Positions 49,098 to 57,897 of a DNA stretch of 64,000 bases are shown in pieces. The DNA comes from Pelagibius sp028280305. Its GTDB lineage: Bacteria > Pseudomonadota > Alphaproteobacteria > Kiloniellales > Kiloniellaceae. The translations under genes were made by a program, and so were the position numbers. The stretch lies in NCBI RefSeq assembly GCF_965233615.1, contig NZ_OZ247495.1, one strand, 5' to 3'. The notes under the pieces are model-generated. The model ran no database searches and had not been told where the DNA came from. It worked only from the letters and a program-made list of their open reading frames with translations. Each line of letters begins with the position of its first letter. Positions within the stretch are counted from its first letter, which is position 1.

Positions 49098-50597
49098 ATG
49101 AACATTTCTTTTGCCGCGCCCAGCGTTCCCGCATCCGGCGCCCTCGTCGTCGGCGTTCTGGAGGGGGGGAAGCTCACCTCTTCGGCCAACAACTTGAACA
49201 AACTGACCGGTGGTGCCGTTGAGCGGGCCATCGCGGCCAGCACCTTTTCCGGCAAGCGCGCGGAACTGCTTGAAATCGTGGCGCCGGCCGGCCTGGAGAA
49301 CAGCCGAATTCTGCTGGTCGGCATGGCCGCGCCGGCCAAGCTCTCCGAAAAGGACCTGCAGGACATCGGCGGTGGTATCGCCGGTCATCTGCTGCGGGTC
49401 GGCGAGGAGAAGGCGGCGATCCTGATCGACAACCTGCGGGGCGGCAAGAATGCCGCCGAACGGGCGGCGAACTCGGCCTACGGCGCCTTGCTGCGCAGCT
49501 ATCGTTTCGGCAAATACAAGACCAAGGACAAGGCAGAGAAGAAGCCGAAGCTGAAGGAAATCAAATTCCTCCTTGAGGAGGCTGCAGCGGCCCGGCGGGC
49601 CTATCAGCGCCTTGAGAAAGTCGCCGAGGGCGTCTTCCTGACCCGGGATCTGGTTAGCGAACCGGCCAATATCCTCTATCCGAAGTCGCTGGTTGCCGAG
49701 GCCAAGAAGCTCACCAAGCTTGGGATCAAGGTTCAGGCTTTGGGCGAGAAAGAGATGGCCAAGCTGGGCATGGGCTCGCTCCTGGGGGTCGGCCAGGGGT
49801 CGGCCCGGGAATCGCAATTGCTCGTGATGGTCTGGCAGGGCGCGCCGTCGGCCAAGGATAAGGCGCCGCTGGCCTTTGTCGGCAAGGGTGTGACCTTCGA
49901 CACCGGCGGCATCTCGCTTAAGCCGGCCGCCGGCATGGAAGACATGAAATGGGATATGGGCGGCGCCGGTACCGTCGTCGGGCTCATGAAAGCCCTGGCC
50001 GGCCGCAAGGCGAAGGTGAATGCCGTCGGTGTTTGCGGGTTGGTTGAAAACATGCCCTCCAGCAACGCTCAGCGGCCCGGCGACGTCGTTACCTCGATGT
50101 CCGGCCAGACTATCGAAGTCTTGAACACCGACGCCGAGGGGCGCTTGGTTCTTGCTGATGCACTCTGGTACACCCAGGAGAAATTCAAGCCGAAGTTGAT
50201 TGTCGACTTGGCGACCCTTACCGGTGCGATCATCATCTCCCTGGGCCACGAGAACGCGGGCCTGTTCAGCAACGACGACAAGCTGTCCGATCAGTTGACC
50301 GCCGCGGGCAAGGAGGTTGGCGAGCATGTTTGGCGCCTTCCGCTCAGCGCCGAGTACGACAAGCTGATCGACTGCGAGATCGCTGATATGAAAAACATCA
50401 GCGGCGGGCGGGCCGGCGGATCCATTACCGCCGCCCAGTTCCTTCAGCGCTTCATCAAGAACGGGACGCCCTGGGCACATCTCGACATTGCCGGCACGGC
50501 TTGGTCCTCCAAGGAAAAGCCGACGATCCCCAAGGGCGGAACCGGCTACGGCGTGCGGCTGCTGGACAGCTTTGTCGCCAAGAACCACGAGAAATAG
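49098..50597 (+). CDS. pepA: Leucyl aminopeptidase
   Basis: M17 family, two metal ions, cleaves N-terminal residues from peptides; 499 residues. Metal and catalytic Lys in VGKGVTFDTGGISLKPA, signature NTDAEGRLVLADAL, WDMGGAGTVVG. The ATG at 49098 follows GAGG; earlier in-frame starts are in the intergenic region. Divergent from lptF, next to holC as usual. Confidence 0.96.
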   Translation: MNISFAAPSVPASGALVVGVLEGGKLTSSANNLNKLTGGAVERAIAASTFSGKRAELLEIVAPAGLENSRILLVGMAAPAKLSEKDLQDIGGGIAGHLLRVGEEKAAILIDNLRGGKNAAERAANSAYGALLRSYRFGKYKTKDKAEKKPKLKEIKFLLEEAAAARRAYQRLEKVAEGVFLTRDLVSEPANILYPKSLVAEAKKLTKLGIKVQALGEKEMAKLGMGSLLGVGQGSARESQLLVMVWQGAPSAKDKAPLAFVGKGVTFDTGGISLKPAAGMEDMKWDMGGAGTVVGLMKALAGRKAKVNAVGVCGLVENMPSSNAQRPGDVVTSMSGQTIEVLNTDAEGRLVLADALWYTQEKFKPKLIVDLATLTGAIIISLGHENAGLFSNDDKLSDQLTAAGKEVGEHVWRLPLSAEYDKLIDCEIADMKNISGGRAGGSITAAQFLQRFIKNGTPWAHLDIAGTAWSSKEKPTIPKGGTGYGVRLLDSFVAKNHEK

Positions 50598-50672
50598 CCG
50601 GGCAGGGGGCAGGGACCACAGCGTCTTTGCCCCCGATGCCGGGCCGGGGGGCGGGCAACGCAATCAGCGATC

Positions 50673-51122
50673 ATGGCCGAGGTTCGATTCTATCACCTGA
50701 CGCGGACATCCCTGGACAGGGCTCTGCCCCAAATGCTGGAAAAAACCCTGGAGCGTGGCCAGCGTGCGGTTGTCCGTGCAAGCTCGGAAGAAAGGGTGGA
50801 AGCGCTGGCGACCGGGCTTTGGACCTACAATGACCGAAGCTTTCTGCCGCACGGCAGCCTGAAAGACGGCCGGGGGGAGCGCCAGCCGATCTGGCTGACT
50901 ACCCAGCCGGATGCCCCGAACGGGGCCGAAGTCCTGTTTCTGACCGACGGCAGCAGTACTGAGAACCTGGAAGGCTTCGCACTCTGCGCCATTCTTTTCG
51001 ATGGCCATGACGAAGAGGCCGTCACCGCCGCCCGCGGCCAGTGGAGCGGACTGAAGGAGGCCGGTCACGAGGTCACCTATTGGCAGCAGGACGATGCCGG
51101 CCGCTGGAGCCAGAAAGCTTAG
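50673..51122 (+). CDS. holC: DNA polymerase III chi subunit
   Basis: 149 residues. MAEVRFYHLTRTSLDRALPQ start and the RAVVRASSEERVEALATGLWTYNDRSFLPHG block are typical of HolC, the clamp-loader partner that touches SSB. Follows pepA by 75 bp, the common arrangement. Convergent with the LysR gene. Confidence 0.93.
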   Translation: MAEVRFYHLTRTSLDRALPQMLEKTLERGQRAVVRASSEERVEALATGLWTYNDRSFLPHGSLKDGRGERQPIWLTTQPDAPNGAEVLFLTDGSSTENLEGFALCAILFDGHDEEAVTAARGQWSGLKEAGHEVTYWQQDDAGRWSQKA

Positions 51123-51154
51123 GCGCTCGAAGCTGGCTCCTGGAGGCGGGGCGC

Positions 51155-52054
51155 CTAAGGAAGCTGTTTCTGCACGCTCTCTGCTGCCTCGCGAAGCCAT
51201 GTTCGAAAGGCCTGGAAAGCCGGATCGCTGTTTTCCTCTTCCGGATAAACCAGGAAATAGGCGCCGACTTCTGTCGGCGGCATGTCGAAAGGGGTCACCA
51301 GGCGCCCGGCCTTGAGGTCCTCCTCGATGAACAACAGGTCGCCCATGGCCACCCCGTAACCCTGTATTGCCGCCTGAAGGGCGGCATCGAGGAAATCGAA
51401 GTCTTCGCCACTCTGGGGATCGATGTCTGTGATGCCGTTGCCGGAGAGCCAGGCCTTCCAATCCAAGTGTTTCGAATCGGAATGGAGCAAGCGATGGTGG
51501 ACCAAATCCGCCGGCGCGGCCAGCGGAGGTGTGCCTTCGAGCAGGGAGGGCGCGCAGACCGGTGTCATGCGCTCCACCAGCAGCAGGTCGGCATTGGCGC
51601 GGGGCGCCCGGGTCTCGGCGAAGATCACCCCGGCGTCAAAGTCCTCTCGCGCCAAGTCGACAGACCACCAGGACGTCGTGAGCTTTATCTGGATGTCCGG
51701 CCGGGCATTCTGAAAACGCAGTATCTGCGGCACCAGCCAGCGCACCGCAATGGTTGGCACCGACTTGATCCTGACCTCTCCCGGCCGCTCTTTGACCCGT
51801 TCCGCCGCCAGCATGATTTGGTCGAAGGCTTCGCTGAGCGGCGGCAGCAGGCGGCTGCCCGCCTTGGTCAGCGTGACGCTTCGATGGCCCCGGTTGAAGA
51901 GGGCGGTCGCGAAATGGTCTTCAAGTGCGTGAACCTGGCGGCTGACCGCCCCCTGGGTGACCGCCAGCTCGTCGGCCGCCTTGGTGAAGCTGCCGAGACG
52001 GGCGGCGGCCTCAAAGGCGCGCAGGGCGTTGAGGGGCGGCAGACGGCGTCTCAT
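51155..52054 (-). CDS. LysR-family regulator (GcvA-like)
   Basis: 299 residues. Winged helix-turn-helix in residues 5-64 (LNALRAFEAAARLGSFTKAA, VTQGAVSRQVHALED), then a periplasmic-binding-like effector domain. The N-terminal PPLNALRAFEAAAR is the GcvA subgroup pattern. The effector is unknown. Divergent from the DUF1127 gene across an AT-rich intergenic region with repeated ATGAG/CTCAT words, probably its own binding site. Confidence 0.88.
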   Translation of the reverse strand: MRRRLPPLNALRAFEAAARLGSFTKAADELAVTQGAVSRQVHALEDHFATALFNRGHRSVTLTKAGSRLLPPLSEAFDQIMLAAERVKERPGEVRIKSVPTIAVRWLVPQILRFQNARPDIQIKLTTSWWSVDLAREDFDAGVIFAETRAPRANADLLLVERMTPVCAPSLLEGTPPLAAPADLVHHRLLHSDSKHLDWKAWLSGNGITDIDPQSGEDFDFLDAALQAAIQGYGVAMGDLLFIEEDLKAGRLVTPFDMPPTEVGAYFLVYPEEENSDPAFQAFRTWLREAAESVQKQLP

Positions 52055-52119
52055 ATGAATGAGTTTTCCTCATGTTATAGATGAGAATTCATCCATTGAG
52101 CAGAACGTTTGTCAAGCTT

Positions 52120-52142
52120 ATCTCTATTTAAAACATAGAGAT
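52120..52142. promoter_or_regulatory. Inverted repeat ahead of the DUF1127 gene
   Basis: ATCTCTAT (52120-52127) and ATAGAGAT (52135-52142) form a perfect palindrome around ttaaaac, 25 bp before the DUF1127 start. Probably an operator or part of the promoter. Confidence 0.4.
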
Positions 52143-52166
52143 AGTCTCTAGGTCGGAGTTTTCGAG

Positions 52167-52469
52167 ATGGCAGTCCGATATATCAATGATGACGTTTCAG
52201 TAATTCCATTTCCAGGGCTGAAGGAACGCGCCCCACAAGTCGTGGGAGGTCCCGATGTGCCGGACGGCGGCGCAAGCGGCGCTGGTCTCTTGCAGCGCTG
52301 GATGGCGAGAACGGCGTTGCGCCGCGATCTGCGGCGCTTGCTGAAGGCAAGCCCGCACCTGGTTCGCGATATCGGCCTGGATGAAACCCTGGTGCGTTGG
52401 GAGGTGACGCTGCCGTTCTGGCAGGATGGCCCACTACCTCCGGGGACGATCCGCCTGCCGGCCGTTTAA
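52167..52469 (+). CDS. DUF1127 domain-containing protein
   Basis: 100 residues. The C-terminal half has the DUF1127 core (LRRDLRRLLKASPHLVRDIG), an Arg-rich helix pair found in small alphaproteobacterial proteins that bind RNA or affect phosphate and carbon stress. The N-terminal 45 residues are variable. Its stop overlaps the convergent DMT transporter stop by 4 nt. Confidence 0.8.
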   Translation: MAVRYINDDVSVIPFPGLKERAPQVVGGPDVPDGGASGAGLLQRWMARTALRRDLRRLLKASPHLVRDIGLDETLVRWEVTLPFWQDGPLPPGTIRLPAV

Positions 52470-53425
52470 CGCTTGGTCTGAAGGCGCCGGGCTCGACCGC
52501 GGGGCAGCTTCAGGTTCGCTTCGCGGAACAGGATAAAGAGGCCCGAGAGCATCACAATGGCGGCCCCGATCCAGATGTTGAGGCCCGGGATGTCGCCCCA
52601 GAAGATGAAGCCCAGCAGCGTCGCCCAGAGAATGGCGGTGTATTCGAAGGGGGCGACCACGGCGACATCGCCGTACTTGAAAGCGTAGGTCATGAGGATC
52701 TGCCCGGTCCCGCCAAGCAGGCCGATGGCGATCAGACCGGCGAAGTCCAGCAGGCTCGGGGTGGTCCAAACAAAGGGCAGGGCCATACCCGATGCCAGCG
52801 TACAGACCAAGGTGAAGGAAAAGACGACGGAGGCACCGGTTTCGGTACGCCCGAGTTTGCGCAGTACGATCATGGCCAGGGCAAAGAAGATCGTGCCGAT
52901 CAGGGCGATGACGGCCACCGGGTTCAGCATACCGGCACCCGGATCGACCATCACGATGACACCACCGAAGCCGATCAAGACCGCGATCCAGCGCCGTGGC
53001 CCGACCTTTTCGCCCAGCAGCGGCACCGAAAGGGCGACAACGAAGATCGGGGCGGCAAAGCTGATCGCCACCACGTCCGCCAGAGGCATATGGGCGAAAG
53101 CGTAGAAGAAGCAGAACATGGCCGCCACGCCCACCAGAGTACGCAGGGCATGCCCGCTGTAGCTGTTGATCTTCACGGCGTTGACCCAGCCGGTCCGGTA
53201 GAGCAGATAGGCCAAAGGCACGAAAGCGAAGAAACTGCGGAAGAAGACGATCTGCAGGGTCGAATAGCGCGACCCGAAATCCTTCACCAGCGCATCCATC
53301 AGAGCAAAGAACGCCAGGCTCGCGATCATCAGCAGGATTGCGCGGCCGGTCGAACCGGAGGCTTGTCCGAGCGCCGGCTTGCTGGCGGCAACAAGGGCAG
53401 ACGGCTTGGTGGTGGCGATGGCCAT
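52466..53425 (-). CDS. DMT-family (EamA) transporter
   Basis: 319 residues with ten hydrophobic helices in two EamA repeats (ASLAFFALMDALVKDFGSRY ... VVAPFEYTAILWATLLGFIFWG). RhaT/PecM-like exporter; the substrate (amino acid, metabolite or riboflavin-type) cannot be told. A short polar N-terminus precedes helix 1. Leaderless spacing upstream; the 53426-53662 interval shows only short AT-rich promoter-like sequence. Confidence 0.88.
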   Translation of the reverse strand: MAIATTKPSALVAASKPALGQASGSTGRAILLMIASLAFFALMDALVKDFGSRYSTLQIVFFRSFFAFVPLAYLLYRTGWVNAVKINSYSGHALRTLVGVAAMFCFFYAFAHMPLADVVAISFAAPIFVVALSVPLLGEKVGPRRWIAVLIGFGGVIVMVDPGAGMLNPVAVIALIGTIFFALAMIVLRKLGRTETGASVVFSFTLVCTLASGMALPFVWTTPSLLDFAGLIAIGLLGGTGQILMTYAFKYGDVAVVAPFEYTAILWATLLGFIFWGDIPGLNIWIGAAIVMLSGLFILFREANLKLPRGRARRLQTKR

Positions 53426-53662
53426 CGGTGTGCTTCTTCGCTGGGGTTAAGGTCGTCGGAGGATAGGCGTCAAGCGCAGGGGAGAGCAGCGTTGATGCCG
53501 CAGGGCAGCACCGCGAAATCTCCCTGTCGCAAATCAAGGGAGTTTTAACTTCCCGTCCATCCGGGTTCCTGCCGATGACCGAGTGTTTTCAATCTTGGGG
53601 GGAATACTGGCGGGACAATTTTGCGTTTGATATCAAGATATTAGAGATACTATCCTTGAGCA

Positions 53663-54196
53663 ATGAGCCTGCGGCAAGATCACGGGCCGATGGAGGTGCG
53701 GGGGCTTCACACTGGGTTCCTTTACTCCAGCGCCTATCTTGAAGACTTGGCTGGCACGCCACCGCCGGCTCTCCATCCGCGCTTTGAAGAGATGCACCGC
53801 TATCTGGAGCACATGAAACCCGCCGGCCTCCTGCCAGGCCGCCAGCACATCGACCCGGTGGATTTCCCGCAGTTTCTGTCACTGATAAACCTCGTCGATG
53901 TGGAGTACGTTCACGGACACCGGCGGTTTCGGTTCCGCCTGGTCGGCACCGTGCAGACCGCCATGGCGGGGCGTGACGTGACCGGTATGCCGGTGGATCG
54001 GGCGGTCCTGCCGAGCCAGGTCCTGCGCATCACGGGGAATATGGAGTTGGCGGCGCAGAGCGGCCGGCCGGTCTATGATCGCTTCCCGATGCCTCACCCG
54101 GACCGTCAATTCATCGAGTCGGAACGGGTTTACTATCCGCTGGCCGCCGACGGCAGGAATGTCGATCTTCTGCTGATCCTGAACGGCTATTTCTAG
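53663..54196 (+). CDS. PAS_5 domain-containing protein
   Basis: 177 residues. HPRFEEMHRYLEHMKPAGLLPGR, then DPVDFPQFLSLINLVDVEYV, YRFRLVGT-like FRFRLVGTVQTAMAGRDVTG, and VYYPLAADGRNVDLLL match the alphaproteobacterial PAS_5 family. No output domain, so it may sense and pass signals through a partner. Preceded by AT-rich ttgatatcaagatattag. Confidence 0.78.
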   Translation: MSLRQDHGPMEVRGLHTGFLYSSAYLEDLAGTPPPALHPRFEEMHRYLEHMKPAGLLPGRQHIDPVDFPQFLSLINLVDVEYVHGHRRFRFRLVGTVQTAMAGRDVTGMPVDRAVLPSQVLRITGNMELAAQSGRPVYDRFPMPHPDRQFIESERVYYPLAADGRNVDLLLILNGYF

Positions 54197-54228
54197 CGGT
54201 CGGCCGAGCGCGCTGGTGTGGTTGAAAC

Positions 54229-56112
54229 TCAGGCTTCTTCCAAGGCCGCCTGCAACTCCAGCCAGCGATCCTCCGCCTCGGCGATGCGCTGCTTCACTTG
54301 GCCGAACTTGATCTGCAGGTCTTGCAGCGCCGCCGTCGGGCCGTTGTAGACCTCCGGGTCGGCCAGCTTGGCCTCCAGGGTGAGCTTCTGCTTGCCCAGG
54401 CGCTCGACCTCCGCTTCGGCCTGTTTGGCCGCTTTGCGCAGGTCTGCGACGGCAGCGCGGGCTTCGGCCGAGGCGCGGCGGCGATCTTTCTTGGAGACGA
54501 CCTCTTCGCGCCGGGGTTTCTCCCCGCGCTGTCGGGAACGCTCCTGCCGGCGCTGGTCCATCAGCAGCTTGCGGTAGTCGTCCATGTCGCCCTCGAAGGG
54601 CGCGACGGCGCCATCGGCAACCAGCCAGAGCCGGTCGGCGGTGAGCTCGATCAGGTGAGGGTCGTGACTGACAAGGATCACGGCACCTTCGAAGGCGCCG
54701 AGTGCCTGGATCAAGGCCTGGCGGGAGTCGACGTCCAGATGGTTGGTCGGCTCGTCGAGGATCAGAACATGCGGTGCATCGCGGCTCATCAGGGCGAAGA
54801 GCAGGCGCGCCTTCTCACCGCCGGACAGTTTGCCGACCGCGACCTCCGCCCGGCCGACCCCGAAGCCGAAACGGCCGAGCTGGGCGCGCAGCTTTGTCTC
54901 GGTTTCCAGGGGCATGAGCCGCTCCATGTGCTGGAGCGGCGTGGCAGCCAGGTCCAGCTCGTCGGCCTGGTCCTGCGCGAAATAGCCGATCTTCAGCTTG
55001 CCGGAGCGGGTCATGCGGCCCTGCATGGCTTTCAGCCTGCCCGCCAGCAGCTTGGAGAGGGTCGACTTGCCGTTGCCGTTGGCGCCGAGCAGGGCGACCC
55101 GGTCGTCCATGTCGAGCCGCAGGTTCAGTTGGGAGAGAATGGGTTTCCCGGTCTCGTAGCCGACGGCGGCATCTTCGAGGGTGAGGATCGGCGGCGAGAG
55201 CCGGCTGGGCTCCGGAAAAGCGAAGGAGACGGTCCGGTCTTCCATGACCGAGGCGATGGGCTCCATCTTTGCCAGGGCTTTCAGCCGCGACTGGGCCTGG
55301 CGGGCCTTACTGGCCTTATAGCGGAAGCGGTCGACGAAGGCCTGGATGTGGCGCCGCTCGGCCTGCTGTTTGGCGTGCAGGGCGGCCTGGTGCTCCATGT
55401 GTTCGCGACGCAGCCGCTCGAAGCGGTCGTAGTTACCGGTGTAGGCGGTCAGGCGCTGTTGTTCCAGGTGGATGATCCGATTGACCGCGCGATTCAGCAG
55501 CCCGCGGTCGTGGGAGACCAGCAACAGCGTGCCGGGATAGCTCTTCAAAAAGGTTTCCAGCCACAAGGAGGCTTCCAGGTCCAGGTGGTTGGTCGGCTCG
55601 TCCAGCAGCAGCAGGTCGGGTGCGGCGAAGAGCAATGCCGCCAGGGCCACGCGCATCCGCCAGCCGCCGGAGAACTCCGCGCAGGGACGCTGCTGGGCCT
55701 CCTCGTCAAAACCGAGCCCGGCCAAAATCCTTGCCGCCCGGGCCGGTGCACTCTCCGCCTGGATGGCGGCGAGACGTTCGTGCAATTCGGCGATCCGGGC
55801 CGGATCGCGGGCCTCCTCGGCCTCCGCCAGCAGGGCCGTACGCTCGCTGTCTGCGGCCAGCACGGTATCGATCAGGCTGGTCTGACCGGAGGGCGCCTCC
55901 TGTGCGACCTTGCCGATCTTGAGTTTGCGCGGGAAGGAGATGCCGCCGGCGTCGGGGTGCAGTTCGCCTGAGATCAGTTTCAGCAGGGTGGTTTTGCCGC
56001 TGCCGTTACGCCCCACGAGTCCGACCCGCTCGCCCTTGTTGACGGCGACCGTCGCCCGCTCGAACAGCGGGTCGCCCTGAACGCGGTAGACGAGATCGTT
56101 AACGTGCAGCAT
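54229..56112 (-). CDS. ABC-F family ATPase (Uup/YheS type)
   Basis: 627 residues. Two ABC domains: Walker A GRNGSGKTTLLKL with signature FSGGWRMRVALAALL, and GANGNGKSTLSKL with signature LSGGEKARLLFAL. The linker is charged (YDRFERLRREHMEHQAAL), and a C-terminal coiled coil (KKDRRRASAEARAAVADLRK) follows. No membrane segments: acts on ribosomes or DNA. The ATG at 56112 starts the fold (MLHVNDLVYRVQG); reading further upstream adds unrelated residues. Confidence 0.93.
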   Translation of the reverse strand: MLHVNDLVYRVQGDPLFERATVAVNKGERVGLVGRNGSGKTTLLKLISGELHPDAGGISFPRKLKIGKVAQEAPSGQTSLIDTVLAADSERTALLAEAEEARDPARIAELHERLAAIQAESAPARAARILAGLGFDEEAQQRPCAEFSGGWRMRVALAALLFAAPDLLLLDEPTNHLDLEASLWLETFLKSYPGTLLLVSHDRGLLNRAVNRIIHLEQQRLTAYTGNYDRFERLRREHMEHQAALHAKQQAERRHIQAFVDRFRYKASKARQAQSRLKALAKMEPIASVMEDRTVSFAFPEPSRLSPPILTLEDAAVGYETGKPILSQLNLRLDMDDRVALLGANGNGKSTLSKLLAGRLKAMQGRMTRSGKLKIGYFAQDQADELDLAATPLQHMERLMPLETETKLRAQLGRFGFGVGRAEVAVGKLSGGEKARLLFALMSRDAPHVLILDEPTNHLDVDSRQALIQALGAFEGAVILVSHDPHLIELTADRLWLVADGAVAPFEGDMDDYRKLLMDQRRQERSRQRGEKPRREEVVSKKDRRRASAEARAAVADLRKAAKQAEAEVERLGKQKLTLEAKLADPEVYNGPTAALQDLQIKFGQVKQRIAEAEDRWLELQAALEEA

Positions 56113-56370
56113 GAAAATTACCGGCCATGGGCCTGCGCCCGGTTTGTCCCGTTCCTCAATTACGGCAGAGCCGGGTGATAGCACGAGACCGGGATTGCCG
56201 AAAGGCCTCGGGACGAGCCAGTTCCAGGGGCTGGGCCGGCTGCTGGGCCGTTGCTCCGCCCCGCCAAAGCGTCTATAAGCCCGGCGCGGAACCAAAAGCA
56301 AAAGCGACCGGATCGCGGCGCCAGCCCATCCTTCGCGCGCATTGCATCAATTGAAGGAGAGCCAGAGTCC

Positions 56371-56793
56371 ATGGCCAAGGAACGTACTTTTTCGATCATC
56401 AAGCCGGATGCGACCAAGCGCAATATCACGGGCAAGGTCGTCGACCGCCTGGAGGAGGCCGGCCTCAGGGTCGTCGCCAGCAAGCGCATCCATATGACCC
56501 GTGCGCAGGCCGAAGGCTTCTACGCCGTTCACCGGGAGCGCCCCTTCTTCGGTGACCTCTGTAACTTCATGACCTCGGGGCCCGTCGTGGTCCAGGTTCT
56601 GGAAGGTGACAATGCCATTGCCAAGAACCGTGAGGTGATGGGTGCGACGAACCCCGCCGATGCGGCGCCGGGAACGATCCGGGCGGACTTTGCCGAATCC
56701 ATCGAGGCCAACTCGGTGCATGGCTCCGACGGCCCGGATACGGCGGCCGAAGAGATCAAGTTCTTCTTCAGCGACGACGAGATCGTCGGCTGA
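56371..56793 (+). CDS. ndk: Nucleoside diphosphate kinase
   Basis: 140 residues. Phospho-acceptor His117 in NSVHGSDGPDTA, TFSIIKPDATKRN, GATNPADAAPGTIRADF. The ATG at 56371 has a GAAGGAG site. Monocistronic, closed by the terminator at 56855. Confidence 0.97.
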   Translation: MAKERTFSIIKPDATKRNITGKVVDRLEEAGLRVVASKRIHMTRAQAEGFYAVHRERPFFGDLCNFMTSGPVVVQVLEGDNAIAKNREVMGATNPADAAPGTIRADFAESIEANSVHGSDGPDTAAEEIKFFFSDDEIVG

Positions 56794-56854
56794 ACAGGCC
56801 GGTCCGAACCTTAGCGGATCGGGCCTCTGCGGATTGGATTGTCCGGCAATCGTG

Positions 56855-56889
56855 AAAAAGGGCGGATCCTTTCGGATCCGCCCTTTTTT
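56855..56889 (+). terminator. Intrinsic terminator behind ndk
   Basis: aaaaagggcggatcc-tttc-ggatccgccctttttt: 15-bp stem, tetraloop, T-run. A/T tracts on both sides make it bidirectional, serving ndk and the leftward small oxidase gene. Confidence 0.93.
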
Positions 56890-56919
56890 GTCGATCGGGA
56901 AAGGCCCGATTGGATCAGG

Positions 56920-57042
56920 CTACAAAAGGAAGATTGCCATCAAGACCAGGACGATGACCACGAAGGCCGTCGACCAGGTTATGAAGCGCACAAAGCCCTT
57001 CCAGTTTGACTGGTGCTCGCGGAGCAGTTGATTGTCCGACAT
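56920..57042 (-). CDS. aa3-type cytochrome c oxidase subunit IV
   Basis: A 40-residue single-helix membrane peptide, MSDNQLLREHQSNWKGFVRF followed by a hydrophobic helix with LMAIFLL at the end. The H-x-x-x-W-x-x-F pattern before one membrane helix matches the bacterial aa3 oxidase subunit IV family. No oxidase gene is near. Start ATG 57042, stop TAG 56920. Below the size most gene finders accept. Confidence 0.75.
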   Translation of the reverse strand: MSDNQLLREHQSNWKGFVRFITWSTAFVVIVLVLMAIFLL

Positions 57043-57229
57043 GAAATAGCCCTGTTCGTTGTTGTCTCGCGGGGATTGGTCGCAGACCCTGCCGATAAGG
57101 CCACCCAGCCCGAATCCCCGAGTAATTCCAAAGTATTTTTAGCCTGAGAGCAGCCGACGGGCAAGTCCCAGCGCGCCCTCGGCCAGTGGTAGCGGCGCGG
57201 GAACCCCAGCGGTTTGGCCTCTCAGGGTG

Positions 57230-57877
57230 TTAGCTTTCGGGCGCAGGGTTCAGCAGCGGCCGTTCATCCGCCGTGGCTTGATCCACGACGGCCTTTCCCT
57301 GATCGAGCCGTACCCGGCCTTCGGCGATCAGGCGCAGGCAGTGCGGGTAGAGCCGGTGCTCTGCCTGCAGGACGCGGGCGGCCAGTTGCTCCGGGGTGTC
57401 GCCGGCCAGCACCGGGACCGCTGCCTGACCGAGGATCGCGCCCTCATCGACACCTTCATTCACAAAGTGAACGCTGCAGCCGTGCAGTTTCACACCGGCG
57501 GCCAGGGCCCGGGCATGGGTGTCGAGGCCAGGGAAAAGCGGCAGCAGGGAGGGGTGGATGTTGATGATCCGGTCGCGCCAGCGGCTGACGAAGCTTTCGG
57601 AAAGGACCCGCATGAAGCCGGCCAGGCAGACAAGCTCGGCACCCGCGGCTTCCAGGGCCTCGGTCAGGGCGGCCTCGAAGGCGGCCCGGCCTGCAAAGGT
57701 GGTGTGGTCGATCGTCTGAGCGGCAACGCCGAAGACCGTGGCATGGTCCAGCCCGCCGGCGCCGGGCCGGTTGGCGATCACGGTGACGACCTCAGCGGGA
57801 AACCCGGGTTCGTTTGCCGCCTCAAGCAGGGAGCGGAGATTGCTGCCGCGCCCGGAGATCAGAACCGCAACCTTCAT
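57230..57877 (-). CDS. purN: Phosphoribosylglycinamide formyltransferase
   Basis: Purine step 3, uses 10-formyl-THF. GRGSNLRSLLEA, AGFMRVLSESFV, NIHPSLLPLFPGLDTHARAL (catalytic Asn/His), VDEGAILGQAAVPV. 215 residues. Follows purM by 20 bp; they act next to each other in the pathway. Confidence 0.96.
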   Translation of the reverse strand: MKVAVLISGRGSNLRSLLEAANEPGFPAEVVTVIANRPGAGGLDHATVFGVAAQTIDHTTFAGRAAFEAALTEALEAAGAELVCLAGFMRVLSESFVSRWRDRIINIHPSLLPLFPGLDTHARALAAGVKLHGCSVHFVNEGVDEGAILGQAAVPVLAGDTPEQLAARVLQAEHRLYPHCLRLIAEGRVRLDQGKAVVDQATADERPLLNPAPES

Positions 57878-57897
57878 GAATCAGGCCCGTGCTTCGA

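Noticed and set aside
49092..50663. Open frame antisense to pepA (523 codons)
   Set aside because: Fully covered by intact pepA, no family motif.
54298..55971. Very long open frame antisense to the ABC-F gene (557 codons)
   Set aside because: Mirror of the two ABC domains; low-complexity Gly/Gln/Val composition and no start context.
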